Source: an uncultured Tidjanibacter sp. (GTDB lineage Bacteria > Bacteroidota > Bacteroidia > Bacteroidales > Rikenellaceae). Taken from it: a stretch of 64,000 bases of DNA. Position 1 is the stretch's first letter; each line of letters opens with the position of its first letter. Shown in pieces: positions 44,895-54,408 of this stretch. The translations under genes and the position numbers were made by a program. Below the pieces are notes generated by a model. It had not been told where the DNA came from. It made no database searches and worked only from the letters and a program-made list of their open reading frames with translations. The stretch spans positions 1 to 64,000 of the forward strand of contig CANTVF010000004.1 in the NCBI GenBank assembly GCA_947852905.1, given 5' to 3'.

Positions 44895-45070
44895 CGTTAT
44901 TATCCGACACTATTGTTCTCCGTCATCCCTTTTTAACCAAAAACTTTTCGTTTCCTGCAACATGGCCGCGACAACCGTACATGCATGACAACGACACAAC
45001 GCACTTTACAGACAACAGACATTAACCTCAAGGATGATACCGGCATACACCCCAACCGCCAACTGCAAGA

Positions 45071-45676
45071 TCACTCGCCACGCATGGCGCCGAGACACTC
45101 CCCTACGAAATCGAGTATTTCGTCCCGTCCCTGCTTCTTCTCGGACGAAGTACGGAATACCGGCGGCAGTTCCTCCCAGTATTCGAGCAAAGCATCCAGA
45201 TAATACCTGATATTGGTATTGATCTTGGCAGCCGGCAATTTGTCGCATTTGGTGAACACTATGCCGAAAGGTATGCCGCCACGACCGAGCATGCTCATGA
45301 AATCGAGGTCTATCTTCATCGGGGCATGCCTCGAATCCACCAGCACGAACAGGAAATGCATCTTACGGGAATGCAGCACGTAATCCGTAATGATCCGACC
45401 GAACTCTCCGCGCACATCCTTAGAGGCTTTCGCATAACCGTAACCGGGCAGGTCCACGAGATACCACTCCCTGTTTATCAGAAAATGATTGATAAGTCTG
45501 GTTTTCCCCGGCGTAGCCGACACTTTGGCAAGAGACCCGTTGTCGGTCAGCATATTGATAAGCGACGACTTACCGACATTGCTGCGGCCTATGAATGCGA
45601 ACTCCGGGAGTCCGTCGTCGGGAATCTGCGATATTTTGCTGCTGCTGAAAGCGAATGCTGCCGAAGTAATCTTCAT
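45071..45676 (-). CDS. engB: Ribosome biogenesis GTP-binding protein EngB/YsxC
   Basis: Essential GTPase in 50S subunit assembly. The 201 residues have the usual layout: LPEFAFIGRSNVGKSSLINML (G1) near residue 35, the switch TPGKTRLINHF, DLPGYGYAKAS (G3) near 82, FTKCDKL (G4) near 143, and a C-terminal helix. The ATG at 45676 is standard. A promoter of the form ATTG, 19 bases, TAATTTTG sits directly upstream. Confidence 0.95.
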   Translation of the reverse strand: MKITSAAFAFSSSKISQIPDDGLPEFAFIGRSNVGKSSLINMLTDNGSLAKVSATPGKTRLINHFLINREWYLVDLPGYGYAKASKDVRGEFGRIITDYVLHSRKMHFLFVLVDSRHAPMKIDLDFMSMLGRGGIPFGIVFTKCDKLPAAKINTNIRYYLDALLEYWEELPPVFRTSSEKKQGRDEILDFVGECLGAMRGE

Positions 45677-45692
45677 ACCGGAAAGTTTTATG

Positions 45693-45723
45693 CAAAATTA
45701 ACAATTTCCGCGTGCCGACCAAT
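45693..45723 (-). promoter_or_regulatory. Promoter of engB
   Basis: Minus strand ATTG, 19 bases, TAATTTTG (box at 45693-45700). Start predicted near 45686, giving a leader of only about 10 bases. Confidence 0.55.
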
Positions 45724-45970
45724 ACGCCGCCGCGACACTACATCTTTCCGACATTCTCTATTTTCCGTCCCAAAGCCAATAATCCGGGCCACCTCCGTAC
45801 ACGGCAACCAGCCGCGACACAACTTCCTAATACCGCTATTCTCTGCTCCTTCGCTAAAAGCACAATCCTAAGCACCTGTCCTTACACCGTAAGTCGCCGA
45901 GACTCACGCGCTATCCCGAATGCAAGTCTTTCCCGATCCTGTCACGACGGACTGTTTGTCGAGGCTACTT

Positions 45971-46273
45971 TTATATCCACTGTCTGAAAATATCTTCGAG
46001 TTCGTCGGCGTTACGCGCCCCGCTTTCGCGCCAAAGCAATTCGCCCTGCCGGAAAAGCATCAACGTAGGCACGGAACGTACACCGAAACGACGTACTAAT
46101 TCCGCATTGCCGCTACCGTCTATATCCACCTTAACTATGCGCAACCCGTCGCCACGGCGACGTTTCAACTCTTCGAGTACAGGCGACATCATCTTGCACG
46201 GTCCGCACCACGTAGCATAAAAATCTATTAAAACAGGTACATCACCGCCTACGAGCTGTTCAAAGCTGCTCAT
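45971..46273 (-). CDS. trxA: Thioredoxin
   Basis: Cytoplasmic dithiol oxidoreductase. The ATG at 46273 gives MSSFEQLVGGDVPVLIDFYA and 100 residues; the frame is open to 46303 but the ten extra residues are not typical of thioredoxin. The active site is WCGPCKMMSPVLEEL near residue 21-35, the cis-proline loop is RSVPTLMLFRQGEL near 65. It has no signal peptide. It follows fbp on the same strand but a terminator separates them. Confidence 0.9.
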   Translation of the reverse strand: MSSFEQLVGGDVPVLIDFYATWCGPCKMMSPVLEELKRRRGDGLRIVKVDIDGSGNAELVRRFGVRSVPTLMLFRQGELLWRESGARNADELEDIFRQWI

Positions 46274-46464
46274 CTTTTTTCCATGATCTTCCATAACTGC
46301 CATTTTTTCATGTCAAAGACGACCGTTCCGACAAAAGCCGTACATACGGCAACAGCAACGGTCTTTAATATTAAGGTACAATTACCGTTCCAAGCCTCAT
46401 CATCGGAAGAATGCAGCTTCCCAATCCGACCGGCACCGCAGACAGCAACTTTCGAGAAAAACGA

Positions 46465-46494
46465 AAAGCCCGTCTCATCACGGAGACGGGCTTT
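46465..46494. terminator. Bidirectional-looking terminator between fbp and trxA
   Basis: 12-bp perfect stem (46465-46476 with 46483-46494) with A-rich left and T-rich right sides; it lies 36 bases after the fbp stop on the minus strand, where it is followed by TTTTCGTTTTT. Confidence 0.88.
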
Positions 46495-46529
46495 ATTTGA
46501 AGAGGTAACCGGCGACACCGACCGTTGCG

Positions 46530-47537
46530 TCATTCCGCCTTATGCAGGAACTCCATGACCTTTGCCACCATATCGTAAGAGCCTACGTAAAACGGTACCC
46601 GCTGATGAATGGAACGCGGCTCGATATCGAGTATCCTGCCGTCCTGTCCGAACGCCTGCCCTCCGGCCTGCTCCGCAATGAACGACATGGGATTGCACTC
46701 GTAAAGAAGACGCAACTTCCCTGTGGGGTGGCTGTCGGTAGGAGGATACATGAATACTCCTCCCTTCAGGAGATTACGATGAAAATCGGCCACCAACGAC
46801 CCTATGTACCGAGACGTATAGGGACGATTGGTCTGTTCGTCCTTCACCTGACAATATTTTATATACTGCTTGATGCCTACAGGGAACTTTTCGTAATTGC
46901 CCTCGTTGATGGAGTATATCTTGCCCGTAGCGGACATTTTCATGTCCGGATGCGACAGACAGAACTCGCCGAGCGAAGGATCGAGCGTAAATCCGTATAC
47001 GCCGCGACCGACGGTATAGACAAGCATGGTAGACGAGCCGTACATTATATATCCGGCCGCAACCATTTCAGAACCTTTCTGAAGGAAATCCTCCAGTATG
47101 GCGGGAGTACCTATGGGCGACTTACGCCTGTATATGGAGAATATGGTACCTACGGAAACGTTAACGTCGATATTGGACGACCCGTCCAGCGGATCCATAC
47201 ATACTATGTACTTTGCATTGCGGCAGAGCCCTTCGTTGAATATGGTAGCGTCCTCGTTCTCCTCCGACGCTACGCCGCAGCACTCGCCGCTGGCCTGCAA
47301 CTCGGTCATGAACGCTTCGTTGGCGAATACGTCGAGTTTCTGCTGTTCCTCGCCTTGTATGTTCTCGCATCCCACCCTTCCGAGTATATCCACGAGCCCG
47401 GCCTTATTGACCTCGCGGTTTACCTTCTTGGCAGCTATGCCTATATGGTGAAGAAGACAGGAAAAACTGCCTCTGGCTTCCGGGAATTCCGACTGCTGAT
47501 GAATGATGAACTCATTCAGAGTAATAACTTTCTGCAT
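46530..47537 (-). CDS. fbp: Fructose-1,6-bisphosphatase class I
   Basis: Gluconeogenic phosphatase converting fructose 1,6-bisphosphate to fructose 6-phosphate. 335 residues. The metal/substrate site is [26 protein letters not shown] near residue 114; other signatures are GVASEENED near 90 and a C-terminal [25 protein letters not shown] near 270-295. The ATG at 47537 begins [21 protein letters not shown], as usual. A -7 box TATATTTG lies just 30 bases upstream. Confidence 0.97.
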   Translation of the reverse strand: MQKVITLNEFIIHQQSEFPEARGSFSCLLHHIGIAAKKVNREVNKAGLVDILGRVGCENIQGEEQQKLDVFANEAFMTELQASGECCGVASEENEDATIFNEGLCRNAKYIVCMDPLDGSSNIDVNVSVGTIFSIYRRKSPIGTPAILEDFLQKGSEMVAAGYIMYGSSTMLVYTVGRGVYGFTLDPSLGEFCLSHPDMKMSATGKIYSINEGNYEKFPVGIKQYIKYCQVKDEQTNRPYTSRYIGSLVADFHRNLLKGGVFMYPPTDSHPTGKLRLLYECNPMSFIAEQAGGQAFGQDGRILDIEPRSIHQRVPFYVGSYDMVAKVMEFLHKAE

Positions 47538-47565
47538 CGTTTTAGGCTGTATTTTATTCGGTGAA

Positions 47566-47573
47566 CAAATATA
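47566..47573 (-). promoter_or_regulatory. Possible -7 box for fbp
   Basis: Minus-strand TATATTTG, about 30 bases before the fbp start; a GTTG at 47594-47597 (20-base spacing) may be a weak -33. Confidence 0.55.
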
Positions 47574-47656
47574 ACACCTTTAAACCGGTAAAGCAACACA
47601 TTATCGTTTTATCTTCCACAGTAAGGGCAACATATGGATACGGGACATAAAAAACA

Positions 47657-47680
47657 GCCGTCGCCTCGCAATGCGACGGC
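47657..47680 (-). terminator. Terminator of the FKBP-type lipoprotein operon
   Basis: 8-bp stem GCCGTCGC/GCGACGGC (47657-47664, 47673-47680) followed on the minus strand by TGTTTTTT. About 60 bases after the stop. Confidence 0.8.
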
Positions 47681-47742
47681 CTAAACCGTTACGTCTGGCG
47701 ACCGGCCATATCTTCATGCATCCGCCGATCGGCGGCAACATA

Positions 47743-48960
47743 CTACTGATTATCCGGTCTCACAACATATATCTCGTAAACGAGCGGAGTATACGGTTTC
47801 ACCTCCGCAATAGGCGTCGTCACAGAAGAAGACGTGCTCGGCGTATAGAACGAAGCATACCCGAAATTAGAGTCCTTGGCATCCGCCGTATACTCGCTGT
47901 AATCCACACCCAGATCGTTGAAGATGAAATTGGTCGAAGACTGCCACTGCGTATCGTCCATATTCGGTTCCATGAACTTCCAGTAATACGCATATTCGGG
48001 ACTTACGGCCAGACGCACCATATCGCCGTAGCACAACCGGTCTATTACTTTATAGAATACCTTGGCCGGCATCTGATTGCCGTTATAAGGCGTGGTAGAC
48101 ATTCTCGTAATGCTTATGGGACTGGTAAGGTCACCGCTGCGCACGCTTCCGAAATTATTGTTCAATACGGTATCCACATTGGAATAAAGCAACGTGCCGT
48201 CCAGAAAACGCACCTTATAATATACATAGGCATTCTGGTTCATGGGTATCGTATCCTTGTCGTTGACACGACGGATAATATACATGTAATATCCTTTCAT
48301 TATGCTATCGCCCGGTCCGATTCCCCAACCCTCCGGCTCTGGTGCGCTCACGAACGCCGCAAGATCTTCCGTGGCCTTCTGCATGGGATTGTCTATGATA
48401 TCCGAAATCATCAGACTGTCGAGCACCACCGGAGCGTTTCCCGGCATGGCTTTGCTCCCGAATCCGGGAACTATTCCGAAACCCGACGATCCGAAAGCCA
48501 GATGCGACGGAATATACAGTCTCCACATCTGCCCCGGAACTATATTCGTCATGGCTTCGTACAATCCTACAGGGATATTGGTAGCAGAAGACTTGGTCGC
48601 TATATACAGGCGATTGGTGATATAATGCGCATAAGGCGTATATGCCCCCAACAGTCTGGCAGTATTCTCGTCACGTGAATAATATATATCACCTTCCAGA
48701 TCGCGCATCACATAATCGACATCGATCCATTTGCCCTTGACGTCAACTTTCGCAGACGAGCCGACACCATTGTCATCCAACACTTCATAATATATACCGC
48801 TATCGCCCAATTTCTGCGCGTTGGGAGCATTGTTCTTAATCCATACGGCCAATGCCTGTGTCTCGAGTTCGTTCTGGTTTACGGACTCCGTCTTGGCACA
48901 CGCCGCGACCAAAACGGCAAAAGCGGCACCGAACATTACCGTACACAAAATTCGTTTCAT
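47743..48960 (-). CDS. FKBP-type peptidyl-prolyl isomerase-like lipoprotein
   Basis: The 405-residue product has an SpII signal (lipobox VAAC, cysteine 21) and two FKBP-like domains. The first (about residues 55-185) reads DVDYVMRDLEGDIYYSRDEN, then LYEAMTNIVPGQMWRLYIPSHLAFGSSGFG, which is a clear FKBP active-site pattern with the hydrophobic wall and AFG loop. The second (about 235-345) reads YVYYKVRFLDGTLLYSNVD and YGDMVRLAVSPEYAYYW, more divergent. It should aid folding in the periplasm. It begins 13 bases after the smaller FKBP-like gene, forming an operon of two related lipoproteins. Confidence 0.85.
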   Translation of the reverse strand: MKRILCTVMFGAAFAVLVAACAKTESVNQNELETQALAVWIKNNAPNAQKLGDSGIYYEVLDDNGVGSSAKVDVKGKWIDVDYVMRDLEGDIYYSRDENTARLLGAYTPYAHYITNRLYIATKSSATNIPVGLYEAMTNIVPGQMWRLYIPSHLAFGSSGFGIVPGFGSKAMPGNAPVVLDSLMISDIIDNPMQKATEDLAAFVSAPEPEGWGIGPGDSIMKGYYMYIIRRVNDKDTIPMNQNAYVYYKVRFLDGTLLYSNVDTVLNNNFGSVRSGDLTSPISITRMSTTPYNGNQMPAKVFYKVIDRLCYGDMVRLAVSPEYAYYWKFMEPNMDDTQWQSSTNFIFNDLGVDYSEYTADAKDSNFGYASFYTPSTSSSVTTPIAEVKPYTPLVYEIYVVRPDNQ

Positions 48961-48973
48961 ATAATATGCGAAC

Positions 48974-49516
48974 TTAATTATTCATAACTTTTTCAACATC
49001 AACGCACCACGCTATCGCCGTATTGGGCGGAAGCTGCTGTACGGTATGGTCGCCGTAAGCATGATCGGATGTCATGAGCACTATCACTTCGTCCTCCGGT
49101 GCGGCACCCGACAAAGCCTTTTCCACGCCTCGCATCACACGTCCGTCGCCGAGCCGGAAACGTAACGTATCGCGATCCCAATCCACGCCTTCGGGTATCA
49201 TGTCGGCCTTGTTAGTATACAACAGGTTGGATTTCGTGCGCGACAGACTGGATTCGAACTTGTATATTTCATACATGACGTACAGGCTGTCGCCTTGAGC
49301 GGCTTCCGGCACACCCTTTCCGCTCTCCGGAATAGTAACAACACGGTAGAGTCCCTTTTCGAGTATGTCGTATTCTCCGTCTTCGTACGTACGCTGAAGC
49401 CACGACAGGATTTTCTCGTCCTGCTGTTCCACAAGTTCCTTTTGCCTGTTGCAACCGCCTACGCACACTACTGCTACGGCCAACACCGCCGTCAGGACCG
49501 CCTTATATAGCTTCAT
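48974..49516 (-). CDS. FKBP-type peptidyl-prolyl isomerase-like lipoprotein, GldI-like
   Basis: From the ATG at 49516 the 180-residue product has an SpII signal (lipobox VGGC, cysteine 22) followed by a single FKBP-like domain: GDSLYVMYEIYKFESSLSRTKSNLLYTNK, LGDGRVMRGVEKALSGAAPEDEVIVLMTSDHAYGD and a C-terminal AWCVDVEKVMNN strand. The pattern resembles the GldI-type isomerases of Bacteroidetes. An ATG three codons upstream (49525) is an alternative start; the open frame extends to 49660 but carries a non-signal sequence there. Confidence 0.8.
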   Translation of the reverse strand: MKLYKAVLTAVLAVAVVCVGGCNRQKELVEQQDEKILSWLQRTYEDGEYDILEKGLYRVVTIPESGKGVPEAAQGDSLYVMYEIYKFESSLSRTKSNLLYTNKADMIPEGVDWDRDTLRFRLGDGRVMRGVEKALSGAAPEDEVIVLMTSDHAYGDHTVQQLPPNTAIAWCVDVEKVMNN

Positions 49517-49578
49517 TCCATACATAACCGAATACGATATGCCACCGGCGCACCGTTCCGTTACGCCTACTATTCTGA

Positions 49579-49586
49579 CAAAGATA
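49579..49586 (-). promoter_or_regulatory. Possible -7 box for the FKBP lipoprotein pair
   Basis: Minus-strand TATCTTTG, about 60 bases ahead of the 49516 start, supporting that start over 49660; no TTTG at the -33 distance. Confidence 0.5.
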
Positions 49587-49796
49587 CGAAAACTCGCAAA
49601 AAATATTGTCATCACGAGGTCGTTCTTTCCCCCATGATGACAACATAAATACGACATCACGCCATAACAGGCTATTTGTCAACGTCATACCGTCAGGCAA
49701 TACATTTTCAACTAATCAGCAGGCTGCGTCGGCACGACCCGTTTCCAACGCCGATACATACCGGCCACTTACGAAGCCAATATCGCATCGAATACT

Positions 49797-49826
49797 CCGG
49801 CCATGCAAACTCCGCTATATGGCCGG
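49797..49826 (-). terminator. Hairpin at the end of the BACON lipoprotein gene
   Basis: 8-bp stem CCGGCCAT/ATGGCCGG (49797-49804, 49819-49826) that overlaps the last codons and stop of the gene. No T run follows, so its strength as terminator is doubtful. Confidence 0.4.
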
Positions 49827-50987
49827 TTTGGGATAATCCTGAACCTCCTGTTCCCCGTAGAAAATTTCGTAGGTCAGTTGTCCATCCTCACTGGCGACTT
49901 TCACACGTCCTTTTTCATCGAACTCGTAACTGAACGATCTCGCCCATTCGCCGGTCGTGCCAGCCGGAAGATTTACGGAAGCCGTTCCCATATACGACGA
50001 TGCCGGGGTAAGCCATCGGTCCAGAAGAAGGAAGAATCCGAAATCGAATCCGGGATAAGGAATCGTATATTCCGTATAAGTCACATCCTCGTCGTTGAAA
50101 TATACCATATTTCCGTTCTCCCATTTCGCCTCCAATCCGTAAGCGTCGTAGTCGACCCCTGCCCATATCCAAGTCTTGATGGTATCGTCTTCGTTATACT
50201 CCACTTCGACCCAACTGTCTTCCTCCGCAAGGGAGTAAGGCTGCCGCACCGCATTGCCGTTCTCGTCGAGTATAATGGGCGACGTGTATTCGGTAATTTC
50301 GCTACCGTCCGTATCGCCCGGACTTATCCATTCCTCGAAAGTCCTGACGGATATCTCGTTGCCGTCGATACCCGTAACGGTATGACTTATGTGATCGTAA
50401 TATATGCACTCGCCGTTCTCCATATCCGTATCGAACCGTTCCACGCTTTCGATTTTCCCGTTCGCATCATACGTTATGTAAAAATCGGTAACATAATCCG
50501 CATCCTCTGTATCGGTCAACCTTATTTTGGTTATGAAATTCTCATTCGACACGACAGGTTCGTCCGGATCGGGATTTTCCGGCTCTTCGGGATTCTCTGG
50601 GTCGTCCGTTCCCGGCTCATCGGTATCGCCCACACCTCTCTGCATCACGGTGATTATCTCCGGCTCGCCTCCGGCAGTGAGGGTTATCTCGGTCTTACGT
50701 TCGCCGTTTCCGGTATTTTCAGTAAGGGTCTTTACGGTAATCATATTGCTACCGCTGTCCCCGGAAAGAGGATCTACCGAAATCCATTCGTCCTTGACGC
50801 TGGCAGTCCATGAAACGGTCGAGGAAAAGGTCACGGACTTTTCGAGGCCGGCTCCGTTTTCAAAAGTCAAAAGTTTGTCGTTTTCGCTAATGGTGATTTT
50901 CATGTATTCTTGCTGAAGAGCATCGCACCCGGCAATGAACAACGTAACAAAAAGGAAAATCGCCCCTAATGCTAAAGATCTTTTCAT
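49815..50987 (-). CDS. BACON-domain lipoprotein, function unknown
   Basis: The 390-residue product has an SpII signal (lipobox IAGC, cysteine 21). Residues about 30-118 form a BACON-like immunoglobulin domain (VTFSSTVSWTASVKDEWISVDPLSGDSGSNMITVKTLTEN, then IITVMQRG). A Pro/Asp/Glu-rich linker follows (GTDDPENPEEPENPDPDEP, about 122-142), and then a domain with repeated strand pairs such as YVTDFYITYDANGKIESVERF, reminiscent of DUF4595-type YD-like repeats. BACON domains often bind carbohydrate or mucin in gut Bacteroidetes, but this is a family statement; no enzyme domain is present. Confidence 0.75.
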   Translation of the reverse strand: MKRSLALGAIFLFVTLFIAGCDALQQEYMKITISENDKLLTFENGAGLEKSVTFSSTVSWTASVKDEWISVDPLSGDSGSNMITVKTLTENTGNGERKTEITLTAGGEPEIITVMQRGVGDTDEPGTDDPENPEEPENPDPDEPVVSNENFITKIRLTDTEDADYVTDFYITYDANGKIESVERFDTDMENGECIYYDHISHTVTGIDGNEISVRTFEEWISPGDTDGSEITEYTSPIILDENGNAVRQPYSLAEEDSWVEVEYNEDDTIKTWIWAGVDYDAYGLEAKWENGNMVYFNDEDVTYTEYTIPYPGFDFGFFLLLDRWLTPASSYMGTASVNLPAGTTGEWARSFSYEFDEKGRVKVASEDGQLTYEIFYGEQEVQDYPKPAI

Positions 50988-51088
50988 ATTTCAAATGTTT
51001 AATCAAAGTCTACTCTATCTCCCCATTACCTGCTACCCGTCACGCAACGGTATAGGCACGGAAACAATTAGCTCACCTTAGTCGCGTG

Positions 51089-51096
51089 CAAAAATA
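51089..51096 (-). promoter_or_regulatory. Possible -7 box for the BACON lipoprotein gene
   Basis: Minus-strand TATTTTTG about 100 bases before the start. A TTTG lies at 51120-51123 on the minus strand, but the spacing is 23 bases. Confidence 0.4.
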
Positions 51097-51212
51097 AACA
51101 TTGAAGATATTTTATAATCCAAAATAAACTGTATAACACATACTACACACGACATTAATCAGTATATCGAATTCAAAAATCACCTTTACGGCTTGTTTGG
51201 CATAAAAAAAGC

Positions 51213-51220
51213 TATCTTTG
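51213..51220 (+). promoter_or_regulatory. Possible -7 box for the UXS-CpsB operon
   Basis: TATCTTTG matches the consensus exactly; the nearest TTTG (51196-51199) is only 13 bases away. Leader would be about 150 bases. Confidence 0.5.
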
Positions 51221-51379
51221 CCGGAAATATGCGGTGTTTTCACATCGCGTGAACCGGATGGATTTCGGTTCCACGGGTTTTAACGACCGTGCAGAATGAC
51301 GGAAAACCCGACAGCGCCGACAACTACGGGAGTATACGGCGCGGCGGAATCGTCCGGCGGACGAAGCTATCGGAACGGC

Positions 51380-52315
51380 ATGAAAAGGATACTGATAACC
51401 GGGGGCGCCGGATTCATAGGTTCGCACCTGTGCGAAAGGCTCGTGGCCGAAGGTCACGACGTCATCTGTTTGGACAACTATTTCACGGGACGCAAAACCA
51501 ACGTCAGGGAACTGATCGGACACCATAATTTCGAACTCGTGCGCCACGACGTAACGACCCCTTATTTCGTGGAGGTAGACGAAGTGTATAATCTCGCCTG
51601 CCCGGCTTCGCCCATACATTACCAATACAATCCGATAAAAACCACCAAGACTTCGGTTATGGGTGCAATCAACATGCTCGGTCTGGCCAAACGCGTCAAG
51701 GCCCGCATATTGCAGGCCTCCACATCGGAGGTATACGGCGATCCGGCCGTACATCCCCAACCGGAAGACTATTGGGGCAACGTCAATCCCATAGGCCTGC
51801 GCTCCTGTTACGACGAGGGCAAACGATGCGCCGAAACCCTGTTCATGGATTATTACCGCCAAAACGGTGTCCGCATAAAAATCGTCAGAATATTCAACAC
51901 ATACGGACCGCGCATGAGCGCAAACGACGGCCGCGTCGTATCCAATTTCATAGTTCAGGCGCTCCGGGGCGAAGACATAACCATATACGGAGACGGCTCA
52001 CAGACCCGCAGCTTCCAGTACGTAGACGACCTTGTCGAAGGAATGGTTAGAATGATGAACACTCCGGACGACATAACCGGACCGGTAAACCTCGGCAATC
52101 CGGACGAATTCACGATGCTCTCCCTCGCATCGCTCATAAAGGAGTTGACCGGTTCTTCTTCAGAAATAGTATTCCGGCCTCTTCCGGCCGACGACCCGCG
52201 CCAGCGCAAACCCGACATATCGTTGGCACACGAATTGCTCGATCAATGGCAACCTGTCACACCATTGCGTGAAGGGCTGCTCAAGACGATAGATTATTTC
52301 GACAAAACATTATAA
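51380..52315 (+). CDS. UDP-glucuronate decarboxylase-type NAD-dependent epimerase
   Basis: Short-chain dehydrogenase/epimerase of 311 residues whose closest pattern is UDP-glucuronic acid decarboxylase (UXS), which makes UDP-xylose. The ATG at 51380 gives [21 protein letters not shown]; the 28 residues before it are not family-like. Motifs: glycine-rich NAD site at the start, the LDNYFTGRK loop, the [23 protein letters not shown] segment characteristic of UXS near residues 76-98, Tyr/Lys in [11 protein letters not shown] near 146, and the [19 protein letters not shown] region. It precedes the CpsB-type phosphatase by 23 bases, which suggests a role in surface polysaccharide. Confidence 0.88.
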   Translation: MKRILITGGAGFIGSHLCERLVAEGHDVICLDNYFTGRKTNVRELIGHHNFELVRHDVTTPYFVEVDEVYNLACPASPIHYQYNPIKTTKTSVMGAINMLGLAKRVKARILQASTSEVYGDPAVHPQPEDYWGNVNPIGLRSCYDEGKRCAETLFMDYYRQNGVRIKIVRIFNTYGPRMSANDGRVVSNFIVQALRGEDITIYGDGSQTRSFQYVDDLVEGMVRMMNTPDDITGPVNLGNPDEFTMLSLASLIKELTGSSSEIVFRPLPADDPRQRKPDISLAHELLDQWQPVTPLREGLLKTIDYFDKTL

Positions 52316-52338
52316 AAATCCGAACCAAGAGCATTTAC

Positions 52339-53073
52339 ATGTTTTCATTCCAGAGTAAAAAAATATTCCTCGTAGACATCCTCGACGGATATTACGACAT
52401 ACACTGCCACCTGCTGCCGGGAGTTGACGACGGTTGCGCCAATCGCGAGCACTGCATGAGACTGCTCGAAAGGCTTCAGGGGCTCGGCGCAAAAGGCATG
52501 TACCTGACACCTCACATAATAAGCGGGGCATACGACGACCACGACGAAAACGACATGCGCCGCGTATTCGGACAAATGGACTACACCGGTCCATTGGACA
52601 TAAGGCTGGCGGCGGAATACTTCGTAGACGACAAATTCGTCTCCCACATAGAGGGACAGCCGTTGACAATGGGACCGGCAAACAAGCACATGCTCGCCGA
52701 ATTTTCGATGAACAACTATTCCATACGTTCGTTCGACCTCCTCTTCGAGGCGACCGTAGCGGGTTACGACGTCATACTCGCCCACCCGGAACGTTACACG
52801 TTCGTCAATTCCAATCCCAAAAGCAAAACCATAAACCTCGTCAAACAGCACAAATTGCAACTCAACCTGTTGTCGCTGTCGGGTTTCCACGGCACCAACG
52901 CAAAACGATGCGCCGAATATTTTCTCGATCAGGGTATGTACACATACATGGGAACGGACATCCATTCCAACACATACATAGACGTGATGCAGCGCACTAA
53001 AGTATCGAGCAAGGTGTTCAACGCCCTCAAAGTATTGAGGGAAAACAACGCGGCTCTGTTCGTACGTCCATGA
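52339..53073 (+). CDS. CpsB/CapC-type tyrosine-protein phosphatase (PHP family)
   Basis: Manganese-dependent PHP phosphatase of the type that dephosphorylates capsule-assembly tyrosine kinases. The 244 residues carry the PHP signature: YDIHCHLLPGVDDGC near residue 18, YLTPHIISG near 53, VILAHPERY near 145, and MGTDIHSN near 203, together providing the metal ligands. It forms an operon with the UXS gene and is closed by a terminator. No Wzc-type kinase gene lies in the window, so the partner must be elsewhere. Confidence 0.88.
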   Translation: MFSFQSKKIFLVDILDGYYDIHCHLLPGVDDGCANREHCMRLLERLQGLGAKGMYLTPHIISGAYDDHDENDMRRVFGQMDYTGPLDIRLAAEYFVDDKFVSHIEGQPLTMGPANKHMLAEFSMNNYSIRSFDLLFEATVAGYDVILAHPERYTFVNSNPKSKTINLVKQHKLQLNLLSLSGFHGTNAKRCAEYFLDQGMYTYMGTDIHSNTYIDVMQRTKVSSKVFNALKVLRENNAALFVRP

Positions 53074-53112
53074 AATGTCGAATGACGCATACGACATCCA
53101 TATCAAGAAACC

Positions 53113-53146
53113 AACCGGTAATCTTTAAAATGATTACCGGTTTTTT
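53113..53146 (+). terminator. Terminator of the UXS-CpsB operon
   Basis: 11-bp perfect stem (53113-53123 with 53132-53142) ending in six T, about 40 bases after the stop. Confidence 0.9.
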
Positions 53147-53272
53147 ATTCCTCTGACGACAGGAAGATACATCGTACAGGATAAATCGTTATATTTAACA
53201 TCGGCTTGCGGAAAAGGGCACTGCCGCCGTCAACCCCGAAGCCATGACGTAACGCATAAAACCGACACAAGA

Positions 53273-54256
53273 ATGACTCATGGAGCCGCAAACATACCGT
53301 TTCTGCTGGCGATAACGGCCACAATACTGCTCCACGGCACACAAGTTTCGGCACAGGCCCGCGTATCGGTCGGATTTTACAATACGGAGAATCTTTTCGA
53401 CACCATACCGAGCCCTTTCCACAACGATGCCGATTTCACCCCCGAAGGCCGCTACCGCTGGAACTCGGAACGTTACGCCGCAAAACTCGCCAACATAGCC
53501 AAAGTGATAGACGATGCCGGATTCGACATCATCGCCATCGCGGAGGTAGAGAACGAAACGGTGGTCCGGGACCTCGTATGCACTCTTTCCGACGACTATT
53601 CTTACATACACCGCAACAGCGGCGACAGCCGGGGCATAGATATCGCCTTACTCTACAAGGGCGACAAATTCTTTCCTACCGGTGCGAGACTGATAAATTC
53701 CGGGACGGCACGTGAGTTCCTGCTAGTCTCAGGTACGCTCGCAGGCTATCCGGTCAACATACTGGCATGCCACATGCCTTCCAAACTCAACCCGTACAAA
53801 CGACGTGCTGCCGCGGCAATGCGGCTCGCGGAAACGGCCGATTCGCTCCTGCATGCCGGAGACGGCGCGGCACTGATCGTCATGGGCGACTTCAACGGCA
53901 CGTTCGACGAAAAACCGCTCCGTACCGCATTCGCAAAACTCATGGACGGACACGACAGAGGACGGCACGTTTTCGATCCGCTGGCGAAAATGCGGGACAA
54001 CGGTGCAGGCTCTTACCGCTGGGAAGGATACTGGCTGCTGTACGACAACATATTGCTGTCTTCCGATATGACTTCAAAAGACGCACTTCATCTGGAACGT
54101 GCAGGTATATTCATACGTCCGTACATGCTAACAGGCGAAAACGAACCGCTCGCAAAGACACGCAGAGCCGGTTACCCGCTGCGCACATTCGCTGCCGGAC
54201 GTTACATGGGTGGCTACAGCGACCACCTACCCGTTTTTGTTATTTTATCGAGATGA
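53273..54256 (+). CDS. Secreted endonuclease/exonuclease/phosphatase family protein
   Basis: The 327-residue product has an N-terminal signal peptide (IPFLLAITATILLHGTQVSAQ) and the EEP fold: VGFYNTENLFDT near residue 30, DIIAIAEVENETVVRDL near 84, a catalytic-like NILACHMPSKLNPY near 162, MGDFNGTFDE near 202 and the C-terminal SDHLPVFVIL. These contain the conserved Asn, Glu, Asp and His of Mg-dependent phosphodiesterases or nucleases. Export suggests action on extracytoplasmic nucleic acid or phosphoesters; substrate unknown. Confidence 0.85.
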   Translation: MTHGAANIPFLLAITATILLHGTQVSAQARVSVGFYNTENLFDTIPSPFHNDADFTPEGRYRWNSERYAAKLANIAKVIDDAGFDIIAIAEVENETVVRDLVCTLSDDYSYIHRNSGDSRGIDIALLYKGDKFFPTGARLINSGTAREFLLVSGTLAGYPVNILACHMPSKLNPYKRRAAAAMRLAETADSLLHAGDGAALIVMGDFNGTFDEKPLRTAFAKLMDGHDRGRHVFDPLAKMRDNGAGSYRWEGYWLLYDNILLSSDMTSKDALHLERAGIFIRPYMLTGENEPLAKTRRAGYPLRTFAAGRYMGGYSDHLPVFVILSR

Positions 54257-54257
54257 A

Positions 54258-54288
54258 TTTGCAGTTTACGAACAAAACATTATCTTTG
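54258..54288 (+). promoter_or_regulatory. Promoter of ppdK
   Basis: TTTG (54258-54261), exactly 19 bases, TATCTTTG (54281-54288), a perfect Bacteroidetes promoter. Leader about 115 bases to the 54409 start. Confidence 0.9.
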
Positions 54289-54408
54289 TATTCCTTTTTA
54301 ATACTTCCCGACACGTTATTTAAGCGATTCATATATTTCCCTCTCCGATAACGTGTACACGGTTGACAAATGCACATTTCAGGTTATGACAAATTAATAC
54401 TAAATCCT

